Part shown: positions 43,893-54,100 of the stretch, in pieces
Layout: each line of letters starts with the position of its first letter
Position numbering within the stretch: the stretch's first letter is position 1
From: JAZDEY01 sp043808325 [NCBI: Candidatus Eiseniibacteriota bacterium]
Lineage (GTDB): Bacteria > Arandabacterota > Arandabacteria > Arandabacterales
Length of the DNA: 64,000 nucleotides
Direction: 5' to 3'
NCBI GenBank assembly: GCA_043808325.1
Contig: JAZDEY010000047.1
Coordinates: 1 to 64,000, forward strand
Notes under the pieces: model-generated
What the model saw: only the letters and a program-made list of their open reading frames with translations
The model's database searches: none
What the model was told of the DNA's origin: nothing
Translations under genes and position numbers: made by a program

Positions 43893-45317
43893 ATGAAAGC
43901 AATCTCGACTACCATATCGGCGTACGGCCTCCTCTTGAAGAGAACGGCATCAATCGCTCTGCTCGGGGCCCTGATAGCGCTAGCTCTTGTGGCCCTGCCG
44001 ATTGCTCGGGTCTTTGCCGAAGATCAAGCCGGCCTAAAGCTCTCGCTTCGGGATGCGGTCTCGATGGCGGAGCGCAACAACGAGACGCTTCTCATGGCAA
44101 TCGAGGATGAGAAGATGGCGCGGGGAGCTGTCAGGGAAGCTTGGGCGGGAGCCCTGCCCAACATTACCCTCCAGGGGACCTACCAGAGCAATTTCAAGAA
44201 GCCCGTATTCTTCCTGGGGCCGGGTGACAGCGGGAGGATCGAGATCGGCGGAGACCTCGAGACCCAGGGTGCTCTGCGACTCGACCAAGTGCTCTACGCC
44301 TTCGGCAGGCTCGGAAGTGCCATCAAGTTTGCCGGGATCTACAAGAGCATCGCCTCGCTGGGAGTCGAGAATGCCCGGAGCGAAGTCATCTTCGCCGCCC
44401 AGGAAGCGTACTACCGCGTGCTGCTTGTGCAGAAGGTGGCGGGTATCCAGCGCGAGTCGCTCAGACTGACGCGATCGCATCTTGATCAGGTGGACCAGAA
44501 GTACAAGCAAGGAACGGCCTCGCGCTTCGAACGTCTGAGAGCCGAGGTCGAAGTCAAGAATCGCGAACCCGCGGTGATCCAGGCTGAAAACAATCTGGCC
44601 CTTTCGATCCAGGACCTTAAGCGGGTGCTCGGCATCGATGACGGACAGGCCCCGGTTCTGACGGATTCCTTAACCTATTCCCCGACTGAAATCGCGGAGG
44701 ACGATGCGGTTGCCGAAGCCTTGGCGCGCCGTCCCGCGATGCTTTCACTCAGACTCAATGTCGAGGGGAAGCGAAAGCTTCTCAAGATCGAGAAGGCAGG
44801 AATGTTCCCGATCATAAGTCTCTACGGGCAAGTCCAGCTGCAGGGCCAGTCGGAAAGAAATAGGCCCCTGGGGTCATTTGAGGAGAGAAACCGCGTGATC
44901 TCAAGCTCGGCGGGCCTCGCCCTGAGTATGCCGATATTCGACGGCCTGCGCACCCTGGGCAGAGTAAGGCAGGCAAGAGCGGGCCTCCGACGTTCCGAAT
45001 ACGAGATGGAGCAAGCACGCAAGGGAATCCGGCTTGAGGTGATCAAGGCCGTCCAGGACCTGGAGAGCCTCAAACGCGAATATGAATCGCAGGCAGCGAC
45101 GGTGGGCCTTGCAGAAGAAACCTATAAGATTGCTGAGACGCGGTTCCGAAGCGGCATCTCCACGCAGCTGGAGCTGAGTGATGCCGGAACGGCCCTCGAC
45201 TATGCGAGGACCATGTTTGCAGAAACCCTTTACAGGCACAACGTGGCGGCTGCCCATCTGGACCGGGCGCTTGGACGCACCATCCAAAGGGTCACCGACG
45301 GAGAACAGGAGCGATAA
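43893..45317 (+). CDS. TolC-like outer-membrane efflux protein
   Basis: 474 residues from the ATG at 43893, with GAAGGAGG upstream. A signal peptide ends at about VFAEDQ. Two outer-membrane-efflux repeats are present, with the typical 'LSLRDAVSMAERNNETLLMA' at the N-terminus and 'GMFPIISLYGQVQLQGQS' and 'GLALSMPIFDGLRTLGRVRQ' in the second. The 'FRSGISTQLELSDAGTAL' motif near the end is also family-typical. It is trimeric, spans the outer membrane and periplasm, and is encoded next to the adaptor and pump. Confidence 0.93.
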   Translation: MKAISTTISAYGLLLKRTASIALLGALIALALVALPIARVFAEDQAGLKLSLRDAVSMAERNNETLLMAIEDEKMARGAVREAWAGALPNITLQGTYQSNFKKPVFFLGPGDSGRIEIGGDLETQGALRLDQVLYAFGRLGSAIKFAGIYKSIASLGVENARSEVIFAAQEAYYRVLLVQKVAGIQRESLRLTRSHLDQVDQKYKQGTASRFERLRAEVEVKNREPAVIQAENNLALSIQDLKRVLGIDDGQAPVLTDSLTYSPTEIAEDDAVAEALARRPAMLSLRLNVEGKRKLLKIEKAGMFPIISLYGQVQLQGQSERNRPLGSFEERNRVISSSAGLALSMPIFDGLRTLGRVRQARAGLRRSEYEMEQARKGIRLEVIKAVQDLESLKREYESQAATVGLAEETYKIAETRFRSGISTQLELSDAGTALDYARTMFAETLYRHNVAAAHLDRALGRTIQRVTDGEQER

Positions 45318-45320
45318 TTC

Positions 45321-46472
45321 ATGAGACCAAGAACGAAGATCAGCATATGGGTAGTCATTCTCGCTGCCGTCGCGGTGCTCTTTGTGGTTACCGGGGCCCG
45401 CAGGCTTCAGAAGGAAGACGTTAAGAGCATTGAATCGATGCAGAAGACCGAAGGCATTCCGGTGGACGTGGTCCGGGCGGAGGTCCAGCCGCTTGAGGAC
45501 TGGCGGCAGTTCGTGGGCGTGGCGGAAGGCCAGGAACAGGTGAGCCTTGTGGCCCCATTCCGGACGCGGGTGACCAAAGTGCACGTGGCTTCGGGCCAGG
45601 AGATTCGCGCGGGGAAGGTCCTTATCTCACTTGACCCGTATGATCCCGCGTGGATTGCGATGAACCTCGGTACGGCTGAAACGCAGTATGGGACGGCACG
45701 CCAGGACAGCATGCGAACCGAGGAGCTATTCAAGACCGGAGCGGTATCCCAGCAGGATCTGGATCACGTTCGGGCTGCCACGGATGCTGCACGTGCCCAT
45801 TATCTCACGGCGCGTCGAGCGGTGGAACTGGACACACCCATCTCAGGTGTCGTTACCGCGCTCAACGTCAAGGCCGGGGACTATGCGGCCAGCGAACAGA
45901 CGCTTGCCACGGTCGCCTCCTATGACCGCGTCCGGATCCCGCTCGAGTTGAGCGAAACCGAGAGGCGCAGCATCGAGGTGGGTCAGCCCGTGCGCTTGAG
46001 AGTGAGCGCTGCCGGAGCCGCAGCGGCCTCAGGTGGTCCCGGGCAGTCTGCGGCGGTCCTTGAGGGGGAGGTTGTCAAGGCAGCCGTGAGCACCGATCCC
46101 TCGACCGGGCTTTTTGCCGTGGAAGTCATCATAGACAATCCCGATCACGCCGTGAAGCCCGGGACTCTGGTCACACCCGAGATCCTGGTTGCGCGTAGCG
46201 ATGACAAGCCGGTTATCCCGCCGGCTGCGCTGGCAAAAGCTGATGGCGCGGAGCACGTGTTTGTCGTGGATGAGTCGGATGGGGTCGCGCGCCGGAGAGA
46301 TGTTGTACGTGGGACCCAGAACAGTCGTATGAGTGCAGTCACCGAGGGGATCAAAGCCGGCGACCTTGTTGTCGTCTGGGGACAGAGCAATCTCAGTGAC
46401 GGTGTTAAGGTCAAGATACATGCCGATCTCACCGCTGATACCTACAGACCAGATCTCAGAGAAGATCGTTAG
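45321..46472 (+). CDS. RND efflux periplasmic adaptor
   Basis: 383 residues. An N-terminal membrane anchor (WVVILAAVAVLFVVTG) replaces a lipid site. The lipoyl part reads 'VSLVAPFRTRVTKVHVASGQEIRAGKVL' in key parts 'APFRTRVTKVHV' and 'GQEIRAGKVLISLDP'. A short hairpin has 'FKTGAVSQQDLDHVRAATDA', and the second lipoyl half 'TPISGVVTALNVKAGDYA'. Beta-barrel and C-terminal parts follow. It starts three bases after the channel gene and ends 14 before the pump. Confidence 0.92.
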   Translation: MRPRTKISIWVVILAAVAVLFVVTGARRLQKEDVKSIESMQKTEGIPVDVVRAEVQPLEDWRQFVGVAEGQEQVSLVAPFRTRVTKVHVASGQEIRAGKVLISLDPYDPAWIAMNLGTAETQYGTARQDSMRTEELFKTGAVSQQDLDHVRAATDAARAHYLTARRAVELDTPISGVVTALNVKAGDYAASEQTLATVASYDRVRIPLELSETERRSIEVGQPVRLRVSAAGAAAASGGPGQSAAVLEGEVVKAAVSTDPSTGLFAVEVIIDNPDHAVKPGTLVTPEILVARSDDKPVIPPAALAKADGAEHVFVVDESDGVARRRDVVRGTQNSRMSAVTEGIKAGDLVVVWGQSNLSDGVKVKIHADLTADTYRPDLREDR

Positions 46473-46486
46473 GAGGCCGGGTAACC

Positions 46487-49400
46487 ATGTTTCTATCTGA
46501 TATCTCCGTACGTCGCCCGGTCTTCACGACCATGCTGGTTCTGGCGTTCGTGGTGCTAGGTATCTTCGGATACTACCGGCTCGCGGTCGATTTGATGCCG
46601 GATGTGGACTTCCCATTCGTCACGATTACAACCATATATCCGGGCGCGGGCCCCAAAGAGACCGAGAGCCAGATCACCAAGCCTATCGAGGACGCCGTGA
46701 GCACCATCGCCAACATCGATCTCATGGAATCGGTGTCGCGCGAGGGTGTCTCATTCGTGATGATGCGTTTCAAGCTTGAAGCCGACCCTGACGTTGCGGC
46801 CAACGATGTCCGCGCAAAGGTGGACGGTATACTCCAGCAACTGCCGGCCGGAATCCAGAAGCCGCAAGTGCAGAAGTTCGAATTCGGGGCCATGCCGATC
46901 ATCTCGCTGTCGGTTTCAAGCGGCCAGGGGGTGAACCAGACCTACGCCTTCGCCGACCGGGCAATGCGTGACCGGCTCTCACAGGTTTCCGGGGTCGCCA
47001 CGGTCGATATCATCGGCGGGCAGAGGCGCGAGATCCAGGTTGCGGTGGATCGCAAGAGACTGGAGTACTATGGTCTGCCGATCACCATGGTAACGGCCGC
47101 CATAGCGAGTGAGAACTTGAATATCCCTGAGGGCCGGATAGTCCAGGGCGAGAAAGAATACATTCTGCGGACGGTTGGGGAATTCCCGAACATCGAAGAG
47201 ATCGGAAATGTTCAGATTCCGCTTCCCACAGGCAGCTTCGTGTCTCTCCGGGATGTTGCCGAAATCCGCGACAGCTTTGCCGAGCGGCGCTCGGTGGCAC
47301 GCTTTAACGGGCAGCTGGCGGTCCAGCTGGATATTGTAAAGCGGGCCAGAGCGAACACCATATCGACCGCAGACGGCATCTACAAGGCCGTTGAGCAGCT
47401 CAGGCGCGAGCTGCCGCCGGGTTTCGTGATCGAATACGCGCAGGACTCTTCGATCTTCATCCGTGATTCAGTCAAGGACGTCCAGTCGAGCATTTTGATC
47501 GGGATCGTGCTCACGTCGATACTCCTCTTTGCTTTTCTGAAGAGTCTGCGGGGAACCGTGATCGTCGCCGTGGTGATGCCCGCATCGATTGTGTCGACCT
47601 TCCTCCTGATGCAGGCATCGAATTTCACTCTCAATATCCTCACCCTGATGGCGCTTGGCGTATCGGTGGGTGTCCTGGTGACCAACGCCATTGTGGTCTT
47701 GGAGAACATCCTCCGCCATCTCGCCATGGGAAAGAGCCCGAAGGATGCATCGATCGAAGGGACCAACGAGGTTGCGATCGCCGTTCTTGCCTCAGTGTTG
47801 ACCAACCTTGTGGTCTTCGTGCCCGTCGCCTTCATGAAGGGCATCATCGGCCGCTTCTTCCTCCAGTTTGGATTGACCGTGGTGTACGCGACGATCTTTT
47901 CACTCTTCATCTCGTTCACGCTTACCCCGATGCTGGCGGCGGCGGTTCTTAAGCGCCTTGGAAAGGGCAAGCCTGATGTGGGTGTGGAACCGTCGGCCGG
48001 CTCCACTCCCGGCAATACCGCACCATACGAGAGCAAGTGGTGGATGGACCGTGTGATGCAGAGGTTGAGCATCTCCTACAGGGACCTGCTGGGCTGGACT
48101 ACGGCGCGCGGGAGGAATTTCGTGATCCTGATCGTTGCGACCTTTGCGTGCCTCGTGGGGGGCGTCGCACTGGTGGCCATCTCCGGTGGGGAGTTCATGC
48201 CGAGGATGGATGAGAGCTTCGTATCGGTCTCGCTCGCGCTTCCTGCGGGCTCGTCTCTGGCGATGACTGAGAAGGCGGTAGGTGAGATCGAGACCATTCT
48301 GCGGGCCGAGCCCGATGTGATCTCGGCCCTGAGTACAATCGGTGGGTCGGATCGGGGTGTCAATGAAGCCGCGATAATGGCTAAGCTGGTGCCCATAACC
48401 AAACGCAGCCGATCGGCCTACCAGATTTCCAACGACCTGCGGCCCAAGCTATCGGGCATTCCCGGAGCGGATATCGCCGTGACCTCGGAGGCGCAGGACG
48501 GCGGGAGTAGTGCGGATCTCGAGATCGAAGTGATGGGGGATGATCTCGACCAGCTGAAGAAGGTGTCGGCAGAGGTGCTGGGCATCGTGGGCGCGACCCC
48601 CGGACTGGTCGATGTCGAGACTAGCTGGAAGGAGGGTGGGGAGGAGCTGGTTTTCCGGCCGGACCGCGACGAGTTATCCCGCCGGGGGCTCTCCACTGGG
48701 GCAGTTGCGGCTCTCCTACGGAACTCCTTTGAGGGAGACGACAATTCGGTCTTCCGCGAGGCCGGCGAGGAATACCGTATCCGGGTGCAATTCACAGACG
48801 CCGACCGTCAGGACGTGCGAACCTTCGAGGGAATTCGCGTGCAGGGATCCTCGGCAATCCCCCTGACCCAGATCGGCAGCATAGAGAAGCAAAGGGGCGA
48901 GGCCGAGATTCTTCGCAGAGAACGCCAGCGGCGGATAACGGTCCGGGCCAATATCGCGCGGGGAACTATCTCCGAGGCGGTCAGACAAATCAAGCAGAAG
49001 ACCGACGTCCTCCAGCTGCCGTCGGGTTACAAAGTCAAGTTTGCCGGAATGTACGAGTTTCAACAGGAGTCGTTTGCCTCGCTCTATCAGGCTCTGCTGC
49101 TTGCCATCATTCTGACCTATGTGGTCCTGGCGATGACGATCGAGTCGTTCTTCCATCCGATAATGATCATGATTACTTTGCCCCTGGGGCTTATCGGCTC
49201 GGCTATCGGCCTTTTCTTCGGCGGGCAGACCATCAACATCGTAAGCTTGATGGCGATCATCATGCTCGTGGGGATCGTGGTCAACAATGCGATTCTGCTG
49301 CTCGATTACGTTGGGCAGATGAGGAAGCGGGGGCTCAAGCTTAAGGACGCGGTTCTGGAGGGCTGCCCCACGCGGCTAAGGGCAATCATAATGACCAACC

Positions 49401-49588
49401 TCGCGATCGCCGTGGGTATGATCCCGCAGGTCATGTCGAGAGCCTCGGGTTTTGAAATGCGCACGGCCATGGGTTTCGTGACCATGGGGGGCGTGCTGGT
49501 CAGTGCCTTCTTCACCTTGGTGCTGATACCCTCGATGTACTACTTCTTTGAACGCGCCTGGGCGAGGTTCCGCGGGCGGGAGGCATAA
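46487..49588 (+). CDS. RND efflux pump lacking the usual proton-relay residues
   Basis: 1033 residues with 12 membrane helices and family motifs 'SVRRPVFTTMLVLAFVVLG', 'LMPDVDFPFVTITTIYPGAG' and 'YVVLAMTIESFFHPIMIMI'. The AcrB relay positions are changed: where AcrB has Asp-Asp in helix 4, this protein has Thr399-Asn400 ('VGVLVTNAIVVLEN'), and where AcrB has Lys in helix 10 it has Asn933 ('VGIVVNNAILLLDY'). It therefore may use a different ion pathway. It is the last gene of the TetR operon. Confidence 0.93.
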   Translation: MFLSDISVRRPVFTTMLVLAFVVLGIFGYYRLAVDLMPDVDFPFVTITTIYPGAGPKETESQITKPIEDAVSTIANIDLMESVSREGVSFVMMRFKLEADPDVAANDVRAKVDGILQQLPAGIQKPQVQKFEFGAMPIISLSVSSGQGVNQTYAFADRAMRDRLSQVSGVATVDIIGGQRREIQVAVDRKRLEYYGLPITMVTAAIASENLNIPEGRIVQGEKEYILRTVGEFPNIEEIGNVQIPLPTGSFVSLRDVAEIRDSFAERRSVARFNGQLAVQLDIVKRARANTISTADGIYKAVEQLRRELPPGFVIEYAQDSSIFIRDSVKDVQSSILIGIVLTSILLFAFLKSLRGTVIVAVVMPASIVSTFLLMQASNFTLNILTLMALGVSVGVLVTNAIVVLENILRHLAMGKSPKDASIEGTNEVAIAVLASVLTNLVVFVPVAFMKGIIGRFFLQFGLTVVYATIFSLFISFTLTPMLAAAVLKRLGKGKPDVGVEPSAGSTPGNTAPYESKWWMDRVMQRLSISYRDLLGWTTARGRNFVILIVATFACLVGGVALVAISGGEFMPRMDESFVSVSLALPAGSSLAMTEKAVGEIETILRAEPDVISALSTIGGSDRGVNEAAIMAKLVPITKRSRSAYQISNDLRPKLSGIPGADIAVTSEAQDGGSSADLEIEVMGDDLDQLKKVSAEVLGIVGATPGLVDVETSWKEGGEELVFRPDRDELSRRGLSTGAVAALLRNSFEGDDNSVFREAGEEYRIRVQFTDADRQDVRTFEGIRVQGSSAIPLTQIGSIEKQRGEAEILRRERQRRITVRANIARGTISEAVRQIKQKTDVLQLPSGYKVKFAGMYEFQQESFASLYQALLLAIILTYVVLAMTIESFFHPIMIMITLPLGLIGSAIGLFFGGQTINIVSLMAIIMLVGIVVNNAILLLDYVGQMRKRGLKLKDAVLEGCPTRLRAIIMTNLAIAVGMIPQVMSRASGFEMRTAMGFVTMGGVLVSAFFTLVLIPSMYYFFERAWARFRGREA

Positions 49589-49645
49589 ATAGGGCATAAA
49601 TAGGGACACACCCCATTTCGCCTTTCGGTCGCCTTTCGGTTGCAA
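49583..49645. repeat. Single GGGACACACCCC repeat arm with short tandem repeats
   Basis: AGGGACACACCCCATTT at 49602-49618 is identical to the left arm of the hairpin at 51066. Just before it, GCATAAATAGG is repeated in tandem; just after, CGCCTTTCGGT is repeated in tandem. The rest of the gap to 49784 holds no gene. Confidence 0.6.
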
Positions 49646-49784
49646 TCTTGAGATGGCAGCTCTACTGTATTGCTGCTACGGCGAGAGATGAGTCCGGGCA
49701 CGGGGCTGTGAGCCGTGTGGCCGGAAGGGGGTCCGGGACGATGGGAGGCCGAGGCGAGTTTTAATCGCAAGGCGAGGTGGAGCC

Positions 49785-51062
49785 ATGAGATTTCTTGTAG
49801 GTCTTATCTGTGTCTGCGCCTTATGTGCGTCGGTATCGTGCAATCGGAGTACGGGCCCTCGCAGTGGGACCAAGCCGGAGGCGGCTGCCTACGTCGTACT
49901 GGCCTGGAATGATCTTGGGATGCACTGCATCAATCCAACCTACAACGAGGCTGTTGTGCTTCCGCCGTACAACAACCTGTGGGCGCAGGTGGTGAAGAGG
50001 GGGAACCCGCCGCAGGTTGTGACCGCCGGCCTCACGGTCGAGTACGCCATCGAAAACAACACTTACTCCTACGGCAAGAGGGACTACGGGCAGTTCTGGG
50101 ACAATGCCGGGGTCTTGTTCGGCGCGGCGAACCTGCCGCACAACATTGGCCTCAAGGGTAAGGGACTCTCGGGGGAGATGACCCCGGCAGGCGATCACTT
50201 CGTGGCCGAGGGGATACCCCTGACGCCGGTCGATGACACCGGCCGGTGGAATCCTTACCAGGTGGCCAGGATCGTCGTGAAGGATGCCCGGGGCGCTACG
50301 CTTGCGGAAACCAAGGCGACGGTGCCGGTCTCTGATGAGATCGATTGCGGCAAGTGTCACGGCGCCCAGGCGTTTGAGAATATCCTGACGGTGCACGACA
50401 GAAACGAACACACAGACCTGGTCAGCTCCAAGCCCGTGCTCTGCGCACGCTGTCATGCAAGCCCCGCGCTCGGCACCACCGGCTCCGTGTATCTGTCCGC
50501 CGCGATTCACGAGTGGCACGTCGATAAGGGATCTGCCTGCTATGACTGCCATCCCGGCCAGGTGACCAGGTGTACGCGCAGTTTGCGGCACATGGCTCCC
50601 GATGGCCATTGCATCACGTGCCATGGGGACCTGGCTACGGTCGCGAGCTCCATACGGGCCCAGCGGATACCCTGGGCCAACGAGCCCGCCTGTGCAACCT
50701 GTCATATCAACGTTGCCGAAGTGGCGACGGGGAGTGCCCTGTATCGGAACGCGCAGGGACACGGAAGTCTGTACTGTGCGGCTTGTCACGGGAGCCCGCA
50801 TGCCATGATCCCGTCGCGGGAGGCCTCGGACAACTACCAAGCGCTCCAGTATCAGGGCTCCACAGGTGTTGTGAAATCAATCGGAAGCTGCGGGGTCTGT
50901 CACAAGAGCTCGCGGGGGCAGGAAGCCCAAATCGCGGAATTCGCCAAGACACACGGAGGCACAAGACCGAAGCGTACCAATGCGTGTCAGGTGTGCCACA
51001 CGGTTGTGCCCACGGACCGCACCAAGTGGCCGCACTCCTACCAGTGGAAGAACAGTAACTAA
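49785..51062 (+). CDS. Octaheme c-type cytochrome lipoprotein
   Basis: 425 residues. The signal peptide ends in VSC, a likely lipid site. The N-terminal 150 residues form a heme-free domain beginning 'AYVVLAWNDLGMHCINPTYN', including 'NTYSYGKRDYGQFWDNAGVL'. Eight CxxCH motifs then run from Cys188 to about 405: CGKCH, CARCH, CYDCH, CITCH, CATCH, CAACH, CGVCH and CQVCH. Such proteins move electrons in the periplasm or at the cell surface. It has its own start with no operon partner and is convergent with the GH57-like gene. Confidence 0.9.
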   Translation: MRFLVGLICVCALCASVSCNRSTGPRSGTKPEAAAYVVLAWNDLGMHCINPTYNEAVVLPPYNNLWAQVVKRGNPPQVVTAGLTVEYAIENNTYSYGKRDYGQFWDNAGVLFGAANLPHNIGLKGKGLSGEMTPAGDHFVAEGIPLTPVDDTGRWNPYQVARIVVKDARGATLAETKATVPVSDEIDCGKCHGAQAFENILTVHDRNEHTDLVSSKPVLCARCHASPALGTTGSVYLSAAIHEWHVDKGSACYDCHPGQVTRCTRSLRHMAPDGHCITCHGDLATVASSIRAQRIPWANEPACATCHINVAEVATGSALYRNAQGHGSLYCAACHGSPHAMIPSREASDNYQALQYQGSTGVVKSIGSCGVCHKSSRGQEAQIAEFAKTHGGTRPKRTNACQVCHTVVPTDRTKWPHSYQWKNSN

Positions 51063-51065
51063 AAG

Positions 51066-51119
51066 AGGGACACACCCCATTTTCTTAGGGGACCGGAGCC
51101 ATAAATGGGGTGTGTCCCT
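51066..51119. repeat. 17-base inverted repeat hairpin between convergent genes
   Basis: AGGGACACACCCCATTT (51066-51082) pairs perfectly with AAATGGGGTGTGTCCCT (51103-51119) around a 20-base loop. It lies exactly between two convergent stop codons and ends in a T-rich run, so it may also stop transcription. It is the best-preserved copy of a family seen at four sites. Confidence 0.8.
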
Positions 51120-51122
51120 ATT

Positions 51123-54100
51123 TTAATGGATTCGGGCGATCTTGGCGGTTCCTACCACCTCGCCATCGACAGTGATACGCATGAGATAGATGCCCGCCGG
51201 GGCTGATCCCCGCGAAGCGGTGCGGCCATCCCAATCGAAGGTTTGCCGGCCGGCTGCGAGCCGACCATCGAACACGGTCCTGACCAGGCGCCCCGTGATA
51301 TCGAATACATCGGCCCTCACGGCATATGATTCTCTCCCGGCGGAAGCAGCAAGCATCACAGGTACTTGTGCGCTTGCTGCAGTCGGCGTGGGATAAGCAC
51401 TGAGAACGCGGCTCGCGGCCGGCGCGGGAATCCCCGGCACTGAGGCCCTCAAGCCCGGATCGGGCAGGCCGTTGTTATCGGCATCGACCACGATTCTGAG
51501 GAAATTGTCGACCACGGGCAGGGCCGCCGACAGGTTGCTGGGCGCTACATCGCCCCCTAAGGCTCCATCGGGCTCGGGATCCCAGCACAGAGAGGCCACC
51601 ACGCCAAGATTGCAGCCGATCGGCACATGCCCGCTGCCCAACCCATAGAGCACGTCCCAGGGGATCGCAAGTTCAGTCCCGCCGTTATAGCCATACACGT
51701 GCTGGGGATCGAAGGCCATGTAGATCTGCGAGCTGATGTCTTCACTGGTAGTGTCACTCAAAAGCTGCCACATGGACTCGCCGTCATATGGGCCCTGGTG
51801 CTGGTAGGCGCCGTACTCATAGTCGGGTCTATAGCCGGCCCCCGTGAAAGTGGCGCCGCGCTCCCAGTGATCGATCCTGGTGAGATCGGTGAAGCCCGCG
51901 GGCCCGTCGACATCGGTATCGAGATAGAGGAGCCAGGAGTTGCCATGAACATAACCGCGAATTCCGAGATAGAGGTAGGTCGAGTCCCAGTCTGCGAAGA
52001 CCACCAGGATCTCATTGGTGTCCCCGGGGGACGAACCGTTCCATTGAGAGTCCCACAGATCGTTGAGCCTCGACTCGGCACAAGCCCAATCGGCATCCGA
52101 GACCAGACCGTCAATCTGAATCGTGGTGACGGGCGCGAAGCTCATAGGGATGTTGTCGAGATTGGTGACGGCGGTATTCCCGTTGCCCACTGCGTCCCTC
52201 ACGCTGTTGGCAGCAAGCGCAAGCTCAACGGGTCGCGCCAGCGCCTCGAGGGCCGCCGCCGTGGCCGAGCTCAGATTGAAGCTCAGTTTCTTGTTGGTCC
52301 CGGTGGTGGTAAGGACGTCCGATGAGGTCAGCGAGACCTCCGCCACACCATCTTCGTCATTGTCGAAACCGATTCCGGTCTTGACTACAGTCGCGGTGTT
52401 GACGGCCTCGTCGAAACTTAAGATCAGAACATTGGTTGCAGGATACTCGATGCCACTCAAGGGCATCGGCGCCATGCGGTCGACGAGCGCGTCACGCAGG
52501 GCCTTGAGCTCCGGGACATGGCCGCTTCCATCGAGGGCGCTCGTGTACCCTCCGTAGATGTACACCTCGAAGGGAGCATCGCCGTAGAATTCGTCACCCT
52601 CGAGGAGGGTGAGTGAGAACGCGAGATTGTGGTGGGCGCCGGCTGAGCCCGCCACGATTGCGGCGGTCGCGTTGGTGTTGGTGTTCTTCTGGCCGAAGTA
52701 GCCGCCGCCGTCGGGGTCCCACACGCGGTAGAGTGCCTTGCCGGACCAGGTGAGATTGAGATTATCGGGCGTGGAGCCGTTCTTCACGTAAGCGCGCTGG
52801 CCGTAGGTGCGGTACTGGACCTTGAGGTAAGGATCGCCGAGCGTAAGCGACACGGTTCTCACGACATTCGGATTGATGACCTTGGCCTGGACGGTCGCGC
52901 CCGATCCAGCGACCACCTGGAAGCTATAGAGGTCGCTTTCCCGGTCGATTCCTCCAACGCTCACATCGGAAAGCGCGGCGACATGGTTGGTCTCGTTGTA
53001 GTCGCCGTTGGTATCTACCCAGTAGACGTTATCATTGGAGACCACGCTGTATCTGTAGTCCGATCCCTTGCAGAAGAGCCACTGGATCTTGCCCCCGATC
53101 CCGTCAAAGACCGCCAGAATGCGATCATTGTACATCACCAGCTCGTCTGAGCCGTCGTCTTCAAAATCGGAGGTGTAGGCGCCGGTCGGATTGGCATACA
53201 GCCCCGCAGCCCAGCGAGCGGCCTCGGCGTGAGCATTGGCCATACGGATATGGTTGCTGTAATGATGCTCCCATCCCGAGATCTCGCCGCTGTCGTGCCA
53301 GCCGGTCTCGTGAAGATTGGTGAGCAAGATGTACCAGGCCATCTCATTCAGGTTGTTGGCCGGCCCGGCCAAAATCTTGTTCAAGGTGAAACTCCACTGG
53401 GCGCCGTAATTCCACTTGGGAGTGTGGCCGTCAAGATTCGAATCCCCCGTGTAGCCGGCCCAGTCGCCGTACCAGGAGTTGTTGCCGCCGCCGTAGCCGT
53501 CGAAACCTCCGAGCATCCCGTAAGTCCCGTTCTGAAGCGTCAGGGACTGGGTGGTGAAGCCCGGGTCCTGAAGCACCGATGTGAGTTTCCAGATGCCCAC
53601 GGTAGCACTGTTGGCCGAGCACTGCTGGAGGATCCAGATGTAATTGTTAAGACCGTTGGCGTTGCCGGCACCCTGCATCACTTCGGCCGCGATCTCCGCG
53701 TCATTGCCGTAAATGATGATCTCATCGGACGTCCCCGCGAGGATGGTGTTCCAGGCATCGCCGGCATTCCAGTTGACCTGCCCCACGAAGTCATTGTCGA
53801 TCGGCAGCACCTTAAGGCTGTTGTAGGTATAGACATGATGGTCGTTGAGGGCGTTATTGCGATAACCGCAGTGGATGTAGTCATCGAGGACGACGGCCCA
53901 GACACCGTTATCGGTGAAATCGTCACCGATGTAGTCAATGACGTTGCCGGAGGCTGTGGCGCCATTGCCGTCGAGATCGGGGTTCTCGCACCACACGCGC
54001 TCGGGCACCCAGGCCACGCGCGGCGTGGAACCGTATAGGGTCTGGATCATGCTGTTCTCGACACTGACCGACTTGCCGTTTATCTCGTCGCGGAGGAAGG

